Positions 1 through 7,170 of a stretch of 18,690 nucleotides of DNA are shown here, piece after piece (the stretch's first letter is position 1; every line of letters begins with the position of its first letter). Below the pieces are notes generated by a model. The model ran no database searches and had not been told where the DNA came from. It worked only from the letters and a program-made list of their open reading frames with translations. The translations under genes were made by a program, and so were the position numbers. Source of the DNA: Firmicutes bacterium UBA2598. GTDB lineage: Bacteria; Bacillota; PH28-bin88. The stretch is taken from positions 1 through 18,690 of the forward strand of contig DDKM01000083.1 in the NCBI GenBank assembly GCA_002339345.1, given 5' to 3'.

Positions 1-71
1 AAACTAATAAACAATAAAAAATTCCCAAGCCCCAGTTACTAATCCTCTTTACTGGAAGTAAAAAATAGGAC

Positions 72-99
72 TTGACCATATTGCTGTTAGATATATAAT
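72..99 (+). promoter_or_regulatory. sigma-A promoter of the Spo0E-like gene
   Basis: TTGACC (72-77, 5/6 to consensus) and TATAAT (94-99, 6/6) are separated by 16 bp. The surrounding DNA is AT-rich, unlike the coding DNA around it. Transcription would start near 106, about 32 nt before the GTG start of the small downstream gene. This is the best housekeeping promoter in the window by inspection. Confidence 0.8.
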
Positions 100-137
100 G
101 CTTATTAGGGATTTGTTGGAATTTATGGAGGTTTACA

Positions 138-326
138 GTGGCTGAGCGGAGAATAAGTCGAATTTTACTGGATATTTACCGCCTGCGGGTGGAATTGGAG
201 AGGGCGGTGAACGGAGAGGGCCAGTGCTTACTGCATCCTGAAGTACAGGAAAAGAGCCAGCGGTTGGACCGCCTGTTGGTAGAGTATTACCACCGGCTGC
301 GGAAAAAGGGACGGGAAACCGATTGA
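138..326 (+). CDS. Spo0E-family aspartyl-phosphate phosphatase-like protein
   Basis: This is a 62-aa cytosolic protein. Residues 11-22 (LDIYRLRVELER) and 34-52 fit the two-helix Spo0E fold, and the family signature appears as SQRLD at 40-44, where the family usually has SQELD. Spo0E-type proteins remove phosphate from Spo0A~P and delay sporulation; that role is family knowledge, and the true target here is unknown. The start is GTG at 138, behind GGAG at 127-130. The gene stands alone between a strong promoter and a terminator, so it is probably monocistronic. The length is normal for the family. The family call is likely; the substrate is inference. Confidence 0.75.
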   Translation: MAERRISRILLDIYRLRVELERAVNGEGQCLLHPEVQEKSQRLDRLLVEYYHRLRKKGRETD

Positions 327-364
327 CGGCTGCCCCGTAAACCGCCTTTAGTTGAACTATAATG

Positions 365-391
365 ACCCCGGCTATGGCTAGGGGGTTTTTT
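365..391 (+). terminator. intrinsic terminator after the Spo0E-like gene
   Basis: ACCCC (365-369) pairs with GGGGT (382-386), and CTA (372-374) with TAG (379-381), leaving a GG bulge and a TGGC loop. A run of six T follows at 386-391. It closes the Spo0E-like unit and separates it from the cobalt transporter genes. Confidence 0.7.
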
Positions 392-535
392 ATTTGCCCG
401 TGCACGTACAATTACTTACGGCTGTCAAGCAGGAATGGCCACCCCTTTGTCAAAACTATGCCAGTAAGGAAAGATACCATTAACCCAGGCATATGATTGG
501 GCAAGGACAATCGTTTGGATGGGAGGGGTTATCAG

Positions 536-1219
536 GTGAGCCATTTACACATACCCGACGGTGTGCTGGCACCTATGTGGTTGCTGGGGGGATTTGGCGC
601 CACTGCTGTTGTCCTATTTTTCGCTACTGCCTGGTTGAAGGGAGAGGGAGGCCAGCGGCGGCTGCCCAGACTGGGTGTGGTCACCGCTTTCATGCTGCTG
701 GCTATGTCCATTCCCCTGGGTTTTTTACCCGCCCACTTAAATCTTACGGTGTTGGCCGGTATGCTGCTGGGCCCTTGGCTTGGCGTCATGGCGGTATTCG
801 TTGCTAACCTGTTCCTGGCCCTGGTGGGCCACGGCGGCCTTTCCGTCCTGGGGCTAAATACCATGGTCCTGGGCAGTGAAGTGGTTGTGGGATACTATTT
901 GTTCAGACTACTGCGTTCCCGGATTCATTTGGTAGGGGCTGCCGCCCTGGCCACCTGTTTGACCCTTACCCTATCCCTGGGGTTGATGTTCGGCGTGGTA
1001 GCGTTAAGCGGCGAAAATCCGGTGCTGTTCCTGGAAGAGGAGGAAGTAGAATGGTTGGCTATCGGTACCGCTGCCGGTACCGATGGGATCCTGTCCATGA
1101 CCCGTTTCATCAGGCTGGTGCTGCCCATCGGTCTGGTGGGGATGGTGCTGGAAACGGTGGTGATCGCGCTGATTATCCGCTACCTGCACCGGGTCAGGCC
1201 GGACCTGGTGGAGTCATAA
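536..1219 (+). CDS. cbiM: ECF transporter substrate-specific protein CbiM (Co/Ni uptake)
   Basis: A 227-aa membrane protein with about six hydrophobic segments. It is the metal-binding S component of a CbiMQO energy-coupling factor importer, taking up Co2+ (or Ni2+) for cobamide or metalloenzyme synthesis. It shows the family N-terminus HIPDGVLAP, a later histidine in LPAHLNLT, and the GHGGLSVLGLN motif. The start is set at GTG 536 because GGGAGGGG lies 7 nt upstream and translation then begins MSHLHIPDG; an earlier in-frame TTG at 497 lacks a site. The canonical start is M-H, so the extra residues are unusual. A TTGTCA box at 447-452 with a poor -10 17 bp downstream is only a weak promoter candidate. 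No cobalamin riboswitch was recognised upstream. The 108 bp to cbiQ hold no recognisable cbiN. Co versus Ni cannot be decided. Confidence 0.9.
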   Translation: MSHLHIPDGVLAPMWLLGGFGATAVVLFFATAWLKGEGGQRRLPRLGVVTAFMLLAMSIPLGFLPAHLNLTVLAGMLLGPWLGVMAVFVANLFLALVGHGGLSVLGLNTMVLGSEVVVGYYLFRLLRSRIHLVGAAALATCLTLTLSLGLMFGVVALSGENPVLFLEEEEVEWLAIGTAAGTDGILSMTRFIRLVLPIGLVGMVLETVVIALIIRYLHRVRPDLVES

Positions 1220-1327
1220 AGCCAGGGAAACGGGGTTTGTAGATGACCTCGGCGGCCATGAGCCTGGTACGGTATGGCCGGTGGAAACCATAAATTCGGT
1301 GAAAAGGTTATGCAAGGGGTGGTATGA

Positions 1328-2032
1328 TTGGACCTGGCATTTATTGATTTTCTGGCTACCCGGGGACACAGGGGGTGGCACCTGGCCAGTCCGGCCGCCA
1401 AACTGCTGTTCACCGTGGTTACCGTGGTTGCAGTCATCATCGCCGGTCAGCTCCTATCCCTTGCCCTGATCCTGGCCCTTTTACTGGTGATGATGACGGC
1501 AGCCAGGCTGCCGGTGACCAGGCTGTTGCATTTCCTGGCCTATCCTGCTTTTTTCGGCGGAATCTTTGCTGCTAGCCATGTGGGGGGCGGCTGGGTACAA
1601 CCGGTGATGCTGGTGCTGAAAGCGGTTACGGTAGCCGCAGGCGGCTTGCTGCTGGTGGCTACCACTCCCATGGTGGATATTTTTGCCCATTTGCGGCTGG
1701 TATTGCCGCCGGCAGTGGTGGAGGCCATGTTTTTTACCTACCGGTCTTTCTTCTTGCTTTTGGGTCGTTTACAGGATTTGCATGCCGCCCTGCGCCTGCG
1801 GGGCGGGTATACAACCTTTCGGTTAGTCGCCAATGTGCGCAATGTGGCTGCCCCCCTGGGGGTGCTGCTCATCACTGCCATGGATACCGGTGAGCGTATG
1901 CACCGGGTGCTGGTTTTACGGGGTTACCGGCAAGGGTGTGGCCTGCCGGGGCGGCTGGCGCCCTTTTCCAGCTGGGATTGGGTGCCTTGCTTGGCCGGGG
2001 CGGGAATTTTACTGGCGGCGGTGATGTTATGA
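1328..2032 (+). CDS. cbiQ: ECF transporter T component CbiQ
   Basis: A 234-aa integral membrane protein that couples the ATPase CbiO to CbiM. Hydrophobic helices lie at about 25-55, 65-85, 95-115 and 215-234. The cytoplasmic coupling helices carry the two expected Arg-Gly motifs, ALRLRG at 154-159 and VLVLRG at 194-199, which contact the ATPases in this family. The start is TTG at 1328, preceded by AAGGGGT at 1314-1320 (spacing 7); a nearby ATG at 1324 is out of frame. The stop codon overlaps the cbiO start (ATGA), so the two are translationally coupled. Length is slightly short but within the family range. Confidence 0.9.
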   Translation: MDLAFIDFLATRGHRGWHLASPAAKLLFTVVTVVAVIIAGQLLSLALILALLLVMMTAARLPVTRLLHFLAYPAFFGGIFAASHVGGGWVQPVMLVLKAVTVAAGGLLLVATTPMVDIFAHLRLVLPPAVVEAMFFTYRSFFLLLGRLQDLHAALRLRGGYTTFRLVANVRNVAAPLGVLLITAMDTGERMHRVLVLRGYRQGCGLPGRLAPFSSWDWVPCLAGAGILLAAVML

Positions 2033-2958
2033 GCGTGGTAGTGGAGGTAAAATGCCTCCGGCATATCTACCCTGATTCCACAACTGTGGATCTGTGCGGG
2101 TTGGACATGGTGGTGCGCGCCGGTGAGCGGGCGGCCGTACTTGGTCCCAACGGTTCCGGTAAGTCCACCCTGTTAGCCCACATAACCGGGCTGTTAAAAC
2201 CTGTGGAGGGGGCGGTAAAGGTACTGGGGGCGGACCCGGTGCGGGAGTTCCTGTGGTTGCGCCGCCAGGTAGGTGTGGTGCTGCAAAATGTGGATGAACA
2301 GATCATTGGGCCTACCGTATGGGATGATGTGGCCTTTGCCCCGAAGAATTACGGAATCGCCGCGGCGGAGGTCCGGCGGTTGGTTGAGGATACCCTGGAA
2401 TTGCTGGGAATTTCCTTTCTGGCAAAAAAAATACCCCATTACTTAAGCGGGGGGGAAAAGAAAAAGGTGGCCATGGCTGGGGCCTTGGTGTTAAAACCCA
2501 GGTTGCTGGTGCTGGATGAACCCTTGGCGGGATTGGACACCCGGTCCAGGCAGGAAATGGTGGACATCCTCAACCGGGTTAACCGGGAACTGGGCACCAC
2601 AATCATCATGACCACCCACGATGTACAGGTGCTGCCATCCGTTGCGGACATTGTATACTTATTGTGTAAGGGCCATGTCTGTTTACATGGTTCCCCCGCC
2701 GAAATCCTCAGTTGCCCGGAGAGGTTGCGGGAGGCCAACCTGGACCCACCGGTGCTGGTGGAACTGTTCCACCGCCTGGCAGAACAGGGATTGCCTGTAT
2801 CCCTTCCATTAAGTGTCAGCGCGGCGGCGGACCAGATCATGGGGTTGGTGCAGGGAACCGGTCTGGTCCAGCCGGCGGCAACCCGCCTAAAACTGCCTGG
2901 GCCGGCAGATGATTTCCCTGACCTTGGTGTCAAAGAAGTGGTTGGAATGGGCGGGTAG
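2029..2958 (+). CDS. cbiO: ECF transporter ATPase CbiO
   Basis: A 309-aa ABC ATPase powering CbiMQ. Walker A GPNGSGKS is at 39-46, Q-loop Gln86, signature LSGGEKKKV at 139-147, Walker B LLVLDE at 159-164 and the H-loop His197. The ATG start overlaps the cbiQ stop. The catalytic domain is intact and ordinary. The C-terminus is about 30 residues longer than a typical CbiO of roughly 275-280 aa. Its last 24 codons (2887-2958) are antisense to the conserved 3' end of the opposing pyruvate-kinase-like gene, which suggests the tail arose when the original stop was lost. With one ATPase gene, a CbiO homodimer is expected. Confidence 0.92.
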   Translation: MSVVVEVKCLRHIYPDSTTVDLCGLDMVVRAGERAAVLGPNGSGKSTLLAHITGLLKPVEGAVKVLGADPVREFLWLRRQVGVVLQNVDEQIIGPTVWDDVAFAPKNYGIAAAEVRRLVEDTLELLGISFLAKKIPHYLSGGEKKKVAMAGALVLKPRLLVLDEPLAGLDTRSRQEMVDILNRVNRELGTTIIMTTHDVQVLPSVADIVYLLCKGHVCLHGSPAEILSCPERLREANLDPPVLVELFHRLAEQGLPVSLPLSVSAAADQIMGLVQGTGLVQPAATRLKLPGPADDFPDLGVKEVVGMGG

Positions 2959-3432
2959 CACCACACAGGCGGTGTCGGCGCCGGCACCGGTGCCGCCAAT
3001 GGCCACCACTTCCTGGCCATGGGGGATTAGCCCGGCGTCCAGGGCCATGCCGGCAATTTCCACACATACCTTCGTTCCCTGGCCCAACATTCGGAGGCTG
3101 GCCGCGATGATTTCAGCGGGGTACAGGCCGCCGAACTTCATCCGCACCGCCCGGTCCAATCCCGCCATCAGGTGGGTGGTGGTCAGCACCTTGACACCCG
3201 CTTCCTGCAGTTCCCGGCGGGTTTCCGGCGTCATTTCGTCCTCTCCTGGTTTGGCGTAACCCACATGGTGGGTCACACAGATCACTTCCAGCCCGTGCCC
3301 CAGGCACTTCCTGGCGGTCCAGCCGCTGTTGGAGGCCACCACCAGGTGGTTAATGCCCAATTCCCTGGCCCGCTGTACCGCAGCCTGGACAGTCTGGTCG
3401 GTGTTGGCCTTACCTGCCTTTTCCCAGTACAA
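2887..3432 (-). CDS. free-standing pyruvate kinase C-terminal (alpha/beta) domain protein
   Basis: A 181-aa cytosolic protein whose whole length matches the stand-alone PK C-terminal-like family of Clostridia. The family pattern is visible as HLVVASNSGWTA near 30-40, VTHHVGYAKPGE, KFGGLYPAEIIAASLRML, KVCVEIAGMALDAG, GGTGAGADTACV and the C-terminal EIICRP. In real pyruvate kinases this domain binds the allosteric effector and has no catalytic site, so no enzyme activity is assigned. The start is TTG at 3432, chosen because a perfect AAGGAGGT lies 8 nt upstream. Its 3' end overlaps convergent cbiO by 72 bp. Family match is good; function is unknown. Confidence 0.8.
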   Translation of the reverse strand: MYWEKAGKANTDQTVQAAVQRARELGINHLVVASNSGWTARKCLGHGLEVICVTHHVGYAKPGEDEMTPETRRELQEAGVKVLTTTHLMAGLDRAVRMKFGGLYPAEIIAASLRMLGQGTKVCVEIAGMALDAGLIPHGQEVVAIGGTGAGADTACVVLPAHSNHFFDTKVREIICRPRQF

Positions 3433-3465
3433 GTGACTTACCTCCTTGTGGCAAGTTATGAAATA

Positions 3466-3494
3466 ATTTTAGCCTGCCCGCAAGGCTTATGCAA
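3466..3494 (-). promoter_or_regulatory. possible sigma-A promoter of the PK-C-like gene
   Basis: Read on the minus strand, TTGCAT (3489-3494) and TAAAAT (3466-3471) are exactly 17 bp apart. The -10 box is 5/6 but the -35 box only 3/6. It lies about 35 nt upstream of the TTG start, the right place and orientation. Confidence 0.4.
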
Positions 3495-3570
3495 GCCGTT
3501 TGGGCATTTGCTGGATTTTTCTCACCACCTGAGAGGAAAATGTGCAAAAACGCCGAAAGGATAGAGCCAT

Positions 3571-3576
3571 TATAAT
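3571..3576 (+). promoter_or_regulatory. possible -10 box of the aminotransferase gene
   Basis: A perfect TATAAT lies 27 nt before the GTG start of the aminotransferase. No convincing -35 hexamer is found at 16-18 bp spacing, so this could be an activator-dependent promoter or chance in an AT-rich gap. Confidence 0.3.
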
Positions 3577-3603
3577 TTTTATTGGTATTTGGGGGGAACC
3601 GGG

Positions 3604-4803
3604 GTGCGTTTAGCGGAGCGCCTGCAGCGTCTGGGAACGGAAAACGCCTTTGAGGTGCTGGCAGAAGTAAAGTTACTGGAAAAACAGGGGCGGCATATCG
3701 TCAGCCTGGCCATCGGCGAACCGGATTTTGCCACACCCGATCACATTAAAGAGGCCGGCATCGGGGCTATTGCCGGTGATCATACCCATTACAGTCCCCC
3801 TGGCGGCATCCCCCAATTGAGGGAAGCCATCGCCCAGTATATTGGGCGGACCAGGGGAATTGCCGTCAATCCCGAACAGGTGGTGGTCACACCCGGGGCC
3901 AAACCGGTCATCATGTATTCCCTGCTGGCGTGTGTGGACCCGGGGGATGAGGTGATTTACCCCAACCCGGGCTTCCCCATTTACCGATCGGCCATCGATT
4001 TTATCGGCGCCAAGGGGATTCCCCTGGCCATTAGGGAGGACCAGGATTTCAGCTTTGATCCCGCTGAACTGGCGGACCTGATCACCCCCCGCACCAAAAT
4101 GATCATCATAAACTCCCCCCACAACCCCACCGGCGGTATCCTGCGCCCGCAGGATATGGAAATGCTTGCCCACCTTGCGGTGGAGCGGGATTTGTGGGTA
4201 CTGTCCGATGAGATTTATTCCCGGATCCTCTATGATGGGGATTTCCGCAGTATTGCCTCCTACCCGGGAATGGCCGCACGGACCATTATCCTGGATGGAT
4301 TTTCCAAGTCCTATGCCATGACCGGCTGGCGGCTGGGCTTTGCCGTCACCGAACCCGGTCTTGCCCAGTATTTGAGCCGCCTGCAGACCAACATCGAATC
4401 CTGTGTGGCCACCTTTACCCAGCTGGCGGGCGTGGAGGCCCTGCTGGGCTGCCAGTCGGCGTGCCAGGCCATGGTGGAGGAACTGGCGGAGCGTGGCAGG
4501 CTGTTGGTAGACCTCCTGCAGCACATGCCCGGTGTAAAGTGCTCCTTTCCCCATGGCGCCTTTTATGTGTATGCCAATGTCACCGGCTTGTGCCATATGC
4601 TGGGTCTGCCCGATGCCAGGGCTTTGCAGCGCTGGCTGCTGTACGAGGCGGGTGTGGCGGTGTTGCCGGGAACCGCCTTTGGCCCCAAAAATGACGACCA
4701 GGAATACCTCCGCCTGTCCTTTGCCACCGGTCGCGAACAGATTCGCGAGGGTGTGGCCCGGATGTCCCAACTGGTCAACCGGGCGCTGGCAGAGCGCCGG
4801 TGA
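3604..4803 (+). CDS. class I/II PLP-dependent aminotransferase
   Basis: A 399-aa cytosolic enzyme of fold type I, subgroup I-gamma (aspartate/aromatic aminotransferase-like). It moves an amino group between an amino acid and a 2-oxoacid using pyridoxal phosphate. Seen motifs: IGEPDFATP near the N-terminus, HYSPPGGIPQLREAIA, NSPHNPTGG (Asn of the PLP pocket), SDEIYSRI (Asp/Tyr contacting PLP), the Schiff-base lysine Lys235 in GFSKSYAMTGWRLGF, and the substrate carboxylate Arg in EYLRLSFA. The GTG at 3604 is preferred because GGGGGG lies 7 nt upstream; an in-frame TTG at 3589 has no clear site. The gene is monocistronic and ends at a strong terminator. Substrate specificity cannot be read from these motifs. 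Confidence 0.88.
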   Translation: MRLAERLQRLGTENAFEVLAEVKLLEKQGRHIVSLAIGEPDFATPDHIKEAGIGAIAGDHTHYSPPGGIPQLREAIAQYIGRTRGIAVNPEQVVVTPGAKPVIMYSLLACVDPGDEVIYPNPGFPIYRSAIDFIGAKGIPLAIREDQDFSFDPAELADLITPRTKMIIINSPHNPTGGILRPQDMEMLAHLAVERDLWVLSDEIYSRILYDGDFRSIASYPGMAARTIILDGFSKSYAMTGWRLGFAVTEPGLAQYLSRLQTNIESCVATFTQLAGVEALLGCQSACQAMVEELAERGRLLVDLLQHMPGVKCSFPHGAFYVYANVTGLCHMLGLPDARALQRWLLYEAGVAVLPGTAFGPKNDDQEYLRLSFATGREQIREGVARMSQLVNRALAERR

Positions 4804-4827
4804 AGAAGCAAATATGACGTGCAAACA

Positions 4828-4861
4828 GGCCGTAACCCATTACATGGGTTACGGCCCTTTT
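4828..4861 (+). terminator. strong intrinsic terminator after the aminotransferase
   Basis: A perfect 13-bp stem, GGCCGTAACCCAT (4828-4840) with ATGGGTTACGGCC (4844-4856), has a 3-nt TAC loop and is followed by CTTTT. It lies 25 nt beyond the stop codon. Confidence 0.85.
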
Positions 4862-4886
4862 ACCCCCGCCGCCGGGGAGATCTTGA

Positions 4887-5072
4887 CACCCATCGGAGCT
4901 GATTTGCCAAACAGGGATATCCCCCTTCTTTACCACTAAGGATGGTGGGACCGGTCTGGGGCTGAGTATTTCTTACAAGATTATTGAGAAACACAACGGC
5001 GTAGTGCACGTGGACAACAGGGAAGGGGCAGGAACCACCTTTCAGTTGTTCCTGCCCTGTCGGCTGTCCTGA
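4887..5072 (+). pseudogene. 3' remnant of a sensor histidine kinase (HATPase domain)
   Basis: One frame reads ISPFFTTKDGGTGLGLSIS and then KIIEKHNG, GAGTTF and LFLP before a TGA at 5070-5072. This is the F box, G2 box (GTGLGL) and last strand of a histidine-kinase ATPase domain. An in-frame TGA at 4884-4886 precedes it. The upstream N box, G1 box, dimerisation/His domain and sensor region are missing, and an aminotransferase plus terminator occupy that space. No start codon or ribosome site was seen. It is best read as a decayed gene end left by deletion. No response regulator gene is nearby. Confidence 0.8.
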
Positions 5073-5172
5073 ACCAGTACCTTGACCAGGTGTGGAGGAA
5101 GGCAGGGGGTTGGTGTCGAAAGGATGGTAAATCTATAGAAGAAGAGGCGGGCAAGGCGGGAGGTAGGCTAAA

Positions 5173-5859
5173 ATGGCGGCAGTTAACAAGAAAGCGGGGC
5201 CCGAGGGGAAAAAAAACGGGGCCCCCAAGCCCGGGGACAAAAAGGGCCGGGTAAGATCCCCGGTCCCGGCTGGCGGGACAGCTAAAACCTCCGGCCGGAA
5301 AAGGTACGGGGGCGGCAAAGGTGGACGGCCCTTTCCCGGCCTGCGGGATGTCCTGGTGATGGTGGTACTGGCTGTTCTGGCCATGGCGGGCTGGACCATG
5401 GGCTGGTGGGGTGTGCTGCCAGTGGCTGTGGTAGCCTTAGCCGCCGGTTCTTACCGCTTGCTGGAACCCATCGGCCGGGAGGCCTACCTGATGCGTAATG
5501 TGGTCAACCTGGGACAGTATATGCCCTTTCACCAAATGGAAGGGGAGTATGTGGAATGGGAGTGCCTGGACTTCGAGGTAAACCCGGATCCTCCCCGACC
5601 GGGAATCCGTGTCACCCTGCGATATAAGGATCCAGCCGGCAAGCCACAGCAGGACCAGGTGCTGGTGACCATGTCCGATTGCCTGGACTGCGGCCAGCGA
5701 GTGTACCGGGTGCTTTTACATGCCGCCGAGGAACGCAAGTTAACCATCCGACGAATGACCGCCCGGCAGGGGAAGGATCTTGTCTACCCCACCCGGCGGT
5801 TCGGAGCCCGGCGGGTACAGGAGGTCATAGAATTTGTACTCCAGGGAAGATCCTATTGA
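5173..5859 (+). CDS. hypothetical membrane-anchored protein with a CxxC motif
   Basis: I do not recognise this 228-aa protein. Residues 1-55 are a basic, Gly/Lys/Pro-rich, probably disordered stretch. Two close hydrophobic helices follow at about 57-75 and 79-94, forming a likely hairpin. A soluble domain of about 130 residues comes after, with a Cys pair C170-L-D-C173 and a basic C-terminus. With the basic segment in the cytoplasm, both termini would be cytosolic. The ATG start has GGGAGGT 9 nt upstream. A weak TTGGTG...TATAGA pair (5110-5139, 18 bp apart) is the only promoter candidate. The 3' end overlaps the convergent dehydrogenase gene by 7 bp. Intact length and a good ribosome site argue that it is a real gene. 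Confidence 0.7.
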   Translation: MAAVNKKAGPEGKKNGAPKPGDKKGRVRSPVPAGGTAKTSGRKRYGGGKGGRPFPGLRDVLVMVVLAVLAMAGWTMGWWGVLPVAVVALAAGSYRLLEPIGREAYLMRNVVNLGQYMPFHQMEGEYVEWECLDFEVNPDPPRPGIRVTLRYKDPAGKPQQDQVLVTMSDCLDCGQRVYRVLLHAAEERKLTIRRMTARQGKDLVYPTRRFGARRVQEVIEFVLQGRSY

Positions 5860-6848
5860 GCATTTTGCCTGTACACTTCCGGGTTCACAACATGTAGAAG
5901 GGGCTCACCCTTCAATCCCTTGATCAGGTTCTGTACCGCCAGTTGGGCCATTTTAGTCCTGGTGGCAATGGAGGCACTGCCGATATGGGGCAGGGCCACC
6001 ACATTGGGCAGGGTGAGCAGGGGATGATTCATGTCCACCGGTTCCCGCCCCCACACATCCAGTCCGGCGGCCCAGATTTGTCCTGTGGACAGGGCTTGGT
6101 ACAGGGCCTGTTCATCCACCGTGGCGCCCCTGGAAACATTGATGAAAACTGCATGTCGCTGCATCCTGCTGAACTGGGCCTGCCCCATTAGGCCCCGGGT
6201 TTCCGGGGTAAGGGGAGTCAGCAGTACCACAAAATCCGACTGCTCTAGCAGTTCTGGCAGGTCGCAATAGGTTACTTGCAGCTCCCTTTCCATTTCCGGC
6301 CGGCGGGAGCGATTATGGTATAACACCTTCATGTCAAAGCCCCTGGCCCGGCGGGCCACCGCCTGGCCAATGCGACCCATCCCGATAATTCCCAGGGTCT
6401 TACCGTAAACATCCTGCCCAACCAGCAGCATGGGGCTCCAGGTTTTCCACTGCCCTGCCCGCAAGTAGCGCTCCGCTTCCGTTATCCGCCGGGCTGTGGC
6501 CATCAACAGGGCCCAGGCCAGGTCGGCAGTGGTTTCCGTCAACACCCCTGGTGTGTGTCCGACGGGAATCCCTCGCCGGGTGGCGGCAGCAACATCCACA
6601 TGATCGTAACCCACCGAAACGGTACTGATTACCCTGAGTTTGGGCCCCAGCTCCACCAACCGGCTATCCACCTTCTCACTCGGGGTGACCAGTATCCCGT
6701 GGGCGGCGGTTACCGCCTGTTCCAACACCTCCCGCTCTACGTCGCCATCGGTGCCATACAATGTGACCCGGCAGCCAGCAGCCTCCAAGAGGGGCATTAC
6801 CGTTTCCGGCAGCGGTTTTGTTACCACCACCTCCCAATTTTGTCCCAT
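5853..6848 (-). CDS. D-isomer 2-hydroxyacid dehydrogenase (glyoxylate/hydroxypyruvate reductase type)
   Basis: A 331-aa cytosolic NAD(P)H-dependent oxidoreductase that reduces a 2-oxoacid to the D-2-hydroxyacid. The Rossmann motif GMGRIG is at 156-161. The catalytic triad is visible as Arg240 (NVSRGATVDE), Glu269 (GLDVWGREP) and His288 (LPHIGSAS). The substrate-loop motif VSVGYDHVD near 78-85 fits the GyaR/GRHPR branch (glyoxylate, hydroxypyruvate). A start at ATG 6848 is preferred, with GGAGGG 10 nt upstream (or TTG 6851 at spacing 7). The ATG at 6866 has its only purine-rich stretch directly abutting it. It is convergent with the upstream membrane protein gene. A link to the lyase cluster at 13.8 kb through glyoxylate is possible but only inferred. 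Confidence 0.88.
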   Translation of the reverse strand: MGQNWEVVVTKPLPETVMPLLEAAGCRVTLYGTDGDVEREVLEQAVTAAHGILVTPSEKVDSRLVELGPKLRVISTVSVGYDHVDVAAATRRGIPVGHTPGVLTETTADLAWALLMATARRITEAERYLRAGQWKTWSPMLLVGQDVYGKTLGIIGMGRIGQAVARRARGFDMKVLYHNRSRRPEMERELQVTYCDLPELLEQSDFVVLLTPLTPETRGLMGQAQFSRMQRHAVFINVSRGATVDEQALYQALSTGQIWAAGLDVWGREPVDMNHPLLTLPNVVALPHIGSASIATRTKMAQLAVQNLIKGLKGEPLLHVVNPEVYRQNAQ

Positions 6849-7170
6849 CAAACAAAATCCCTCCATTCCTTTTACGAATCATTCGCCAACCCCATCCCGG
6901 TCCCCAAGCCTCCAAAACACGGAATCACCCCCGGCTGTCGTAAGGTTACATCAACCCCATCCAACCTCAACTTCCCCTTATAATCACGGCGGACGCCATT
7001 TGGCGGTAAAAAAAGGAGCATGGCGGAGGATAACGGTCCAAACTACCACTCATTGGGGTGATGGGGCCAATTATACCGGAATAGCAGGAAATTTGCTGTT
7101 TTTGGCGAACATATTGCTTCGTCCTTTTATGATACCGTCCAGGTATAGCCTTGAGCGAGGGGGGGGGCCA
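6849..7170. other. divergent intergenic region between dehydrogenase and pot operon
   Basis: About 320 bp with no convincing gene. It must hold promoters for both flanking units. A TATAAT at 6979-6984 (+) has no good -35 box. AAAGGAG directly before an ATG at 7020 opens a 13-codon ORF (MAEDNGPNYHSLG), but the spacing is too short to be convincing. No known riboswitch was recognised. Confidence 0.5.

Noticed and set aside
323..363. TTGACG plus TATAAT as a promoter for cbiM
   Set aside because: The boxes are 29 bp apart, far from 16-18 bp, and the terminator at 365-391 would stop the transcript at once.
400..535. Cobalamin riboswitch before cbiM
   Set aside because: The B12-box GCCACTG and its surrounding pattern are absent and the gap is too short for the full fold.
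553..590. A second sigma-54 promoter (TGGCAC...TTGC) near 570
   Set aside because: The spacing between TGGCAC and TTGC is 8 rather than 5, and it lies inside cbiM.
1220..1327. A cbiN gene between cbiM and cbiQ
   Set aside because: Only short frames without membrane segments or cbiN motifs are present.
3673..4824. A 383-codon open frame antisense to the aminotransferase
   Set aside because: It is a shadow of the conserved sense gene, with low-complexity His/Gly-rich composition and no ribosome site or family motifs.
6640..7170. A potA N-terminal extension of 177 codons
   Set aside because: The extension is open by chance, overlaps the opposing dehydrogenase gene and has no transporter-like sequence; homology begins after GTG 7171.
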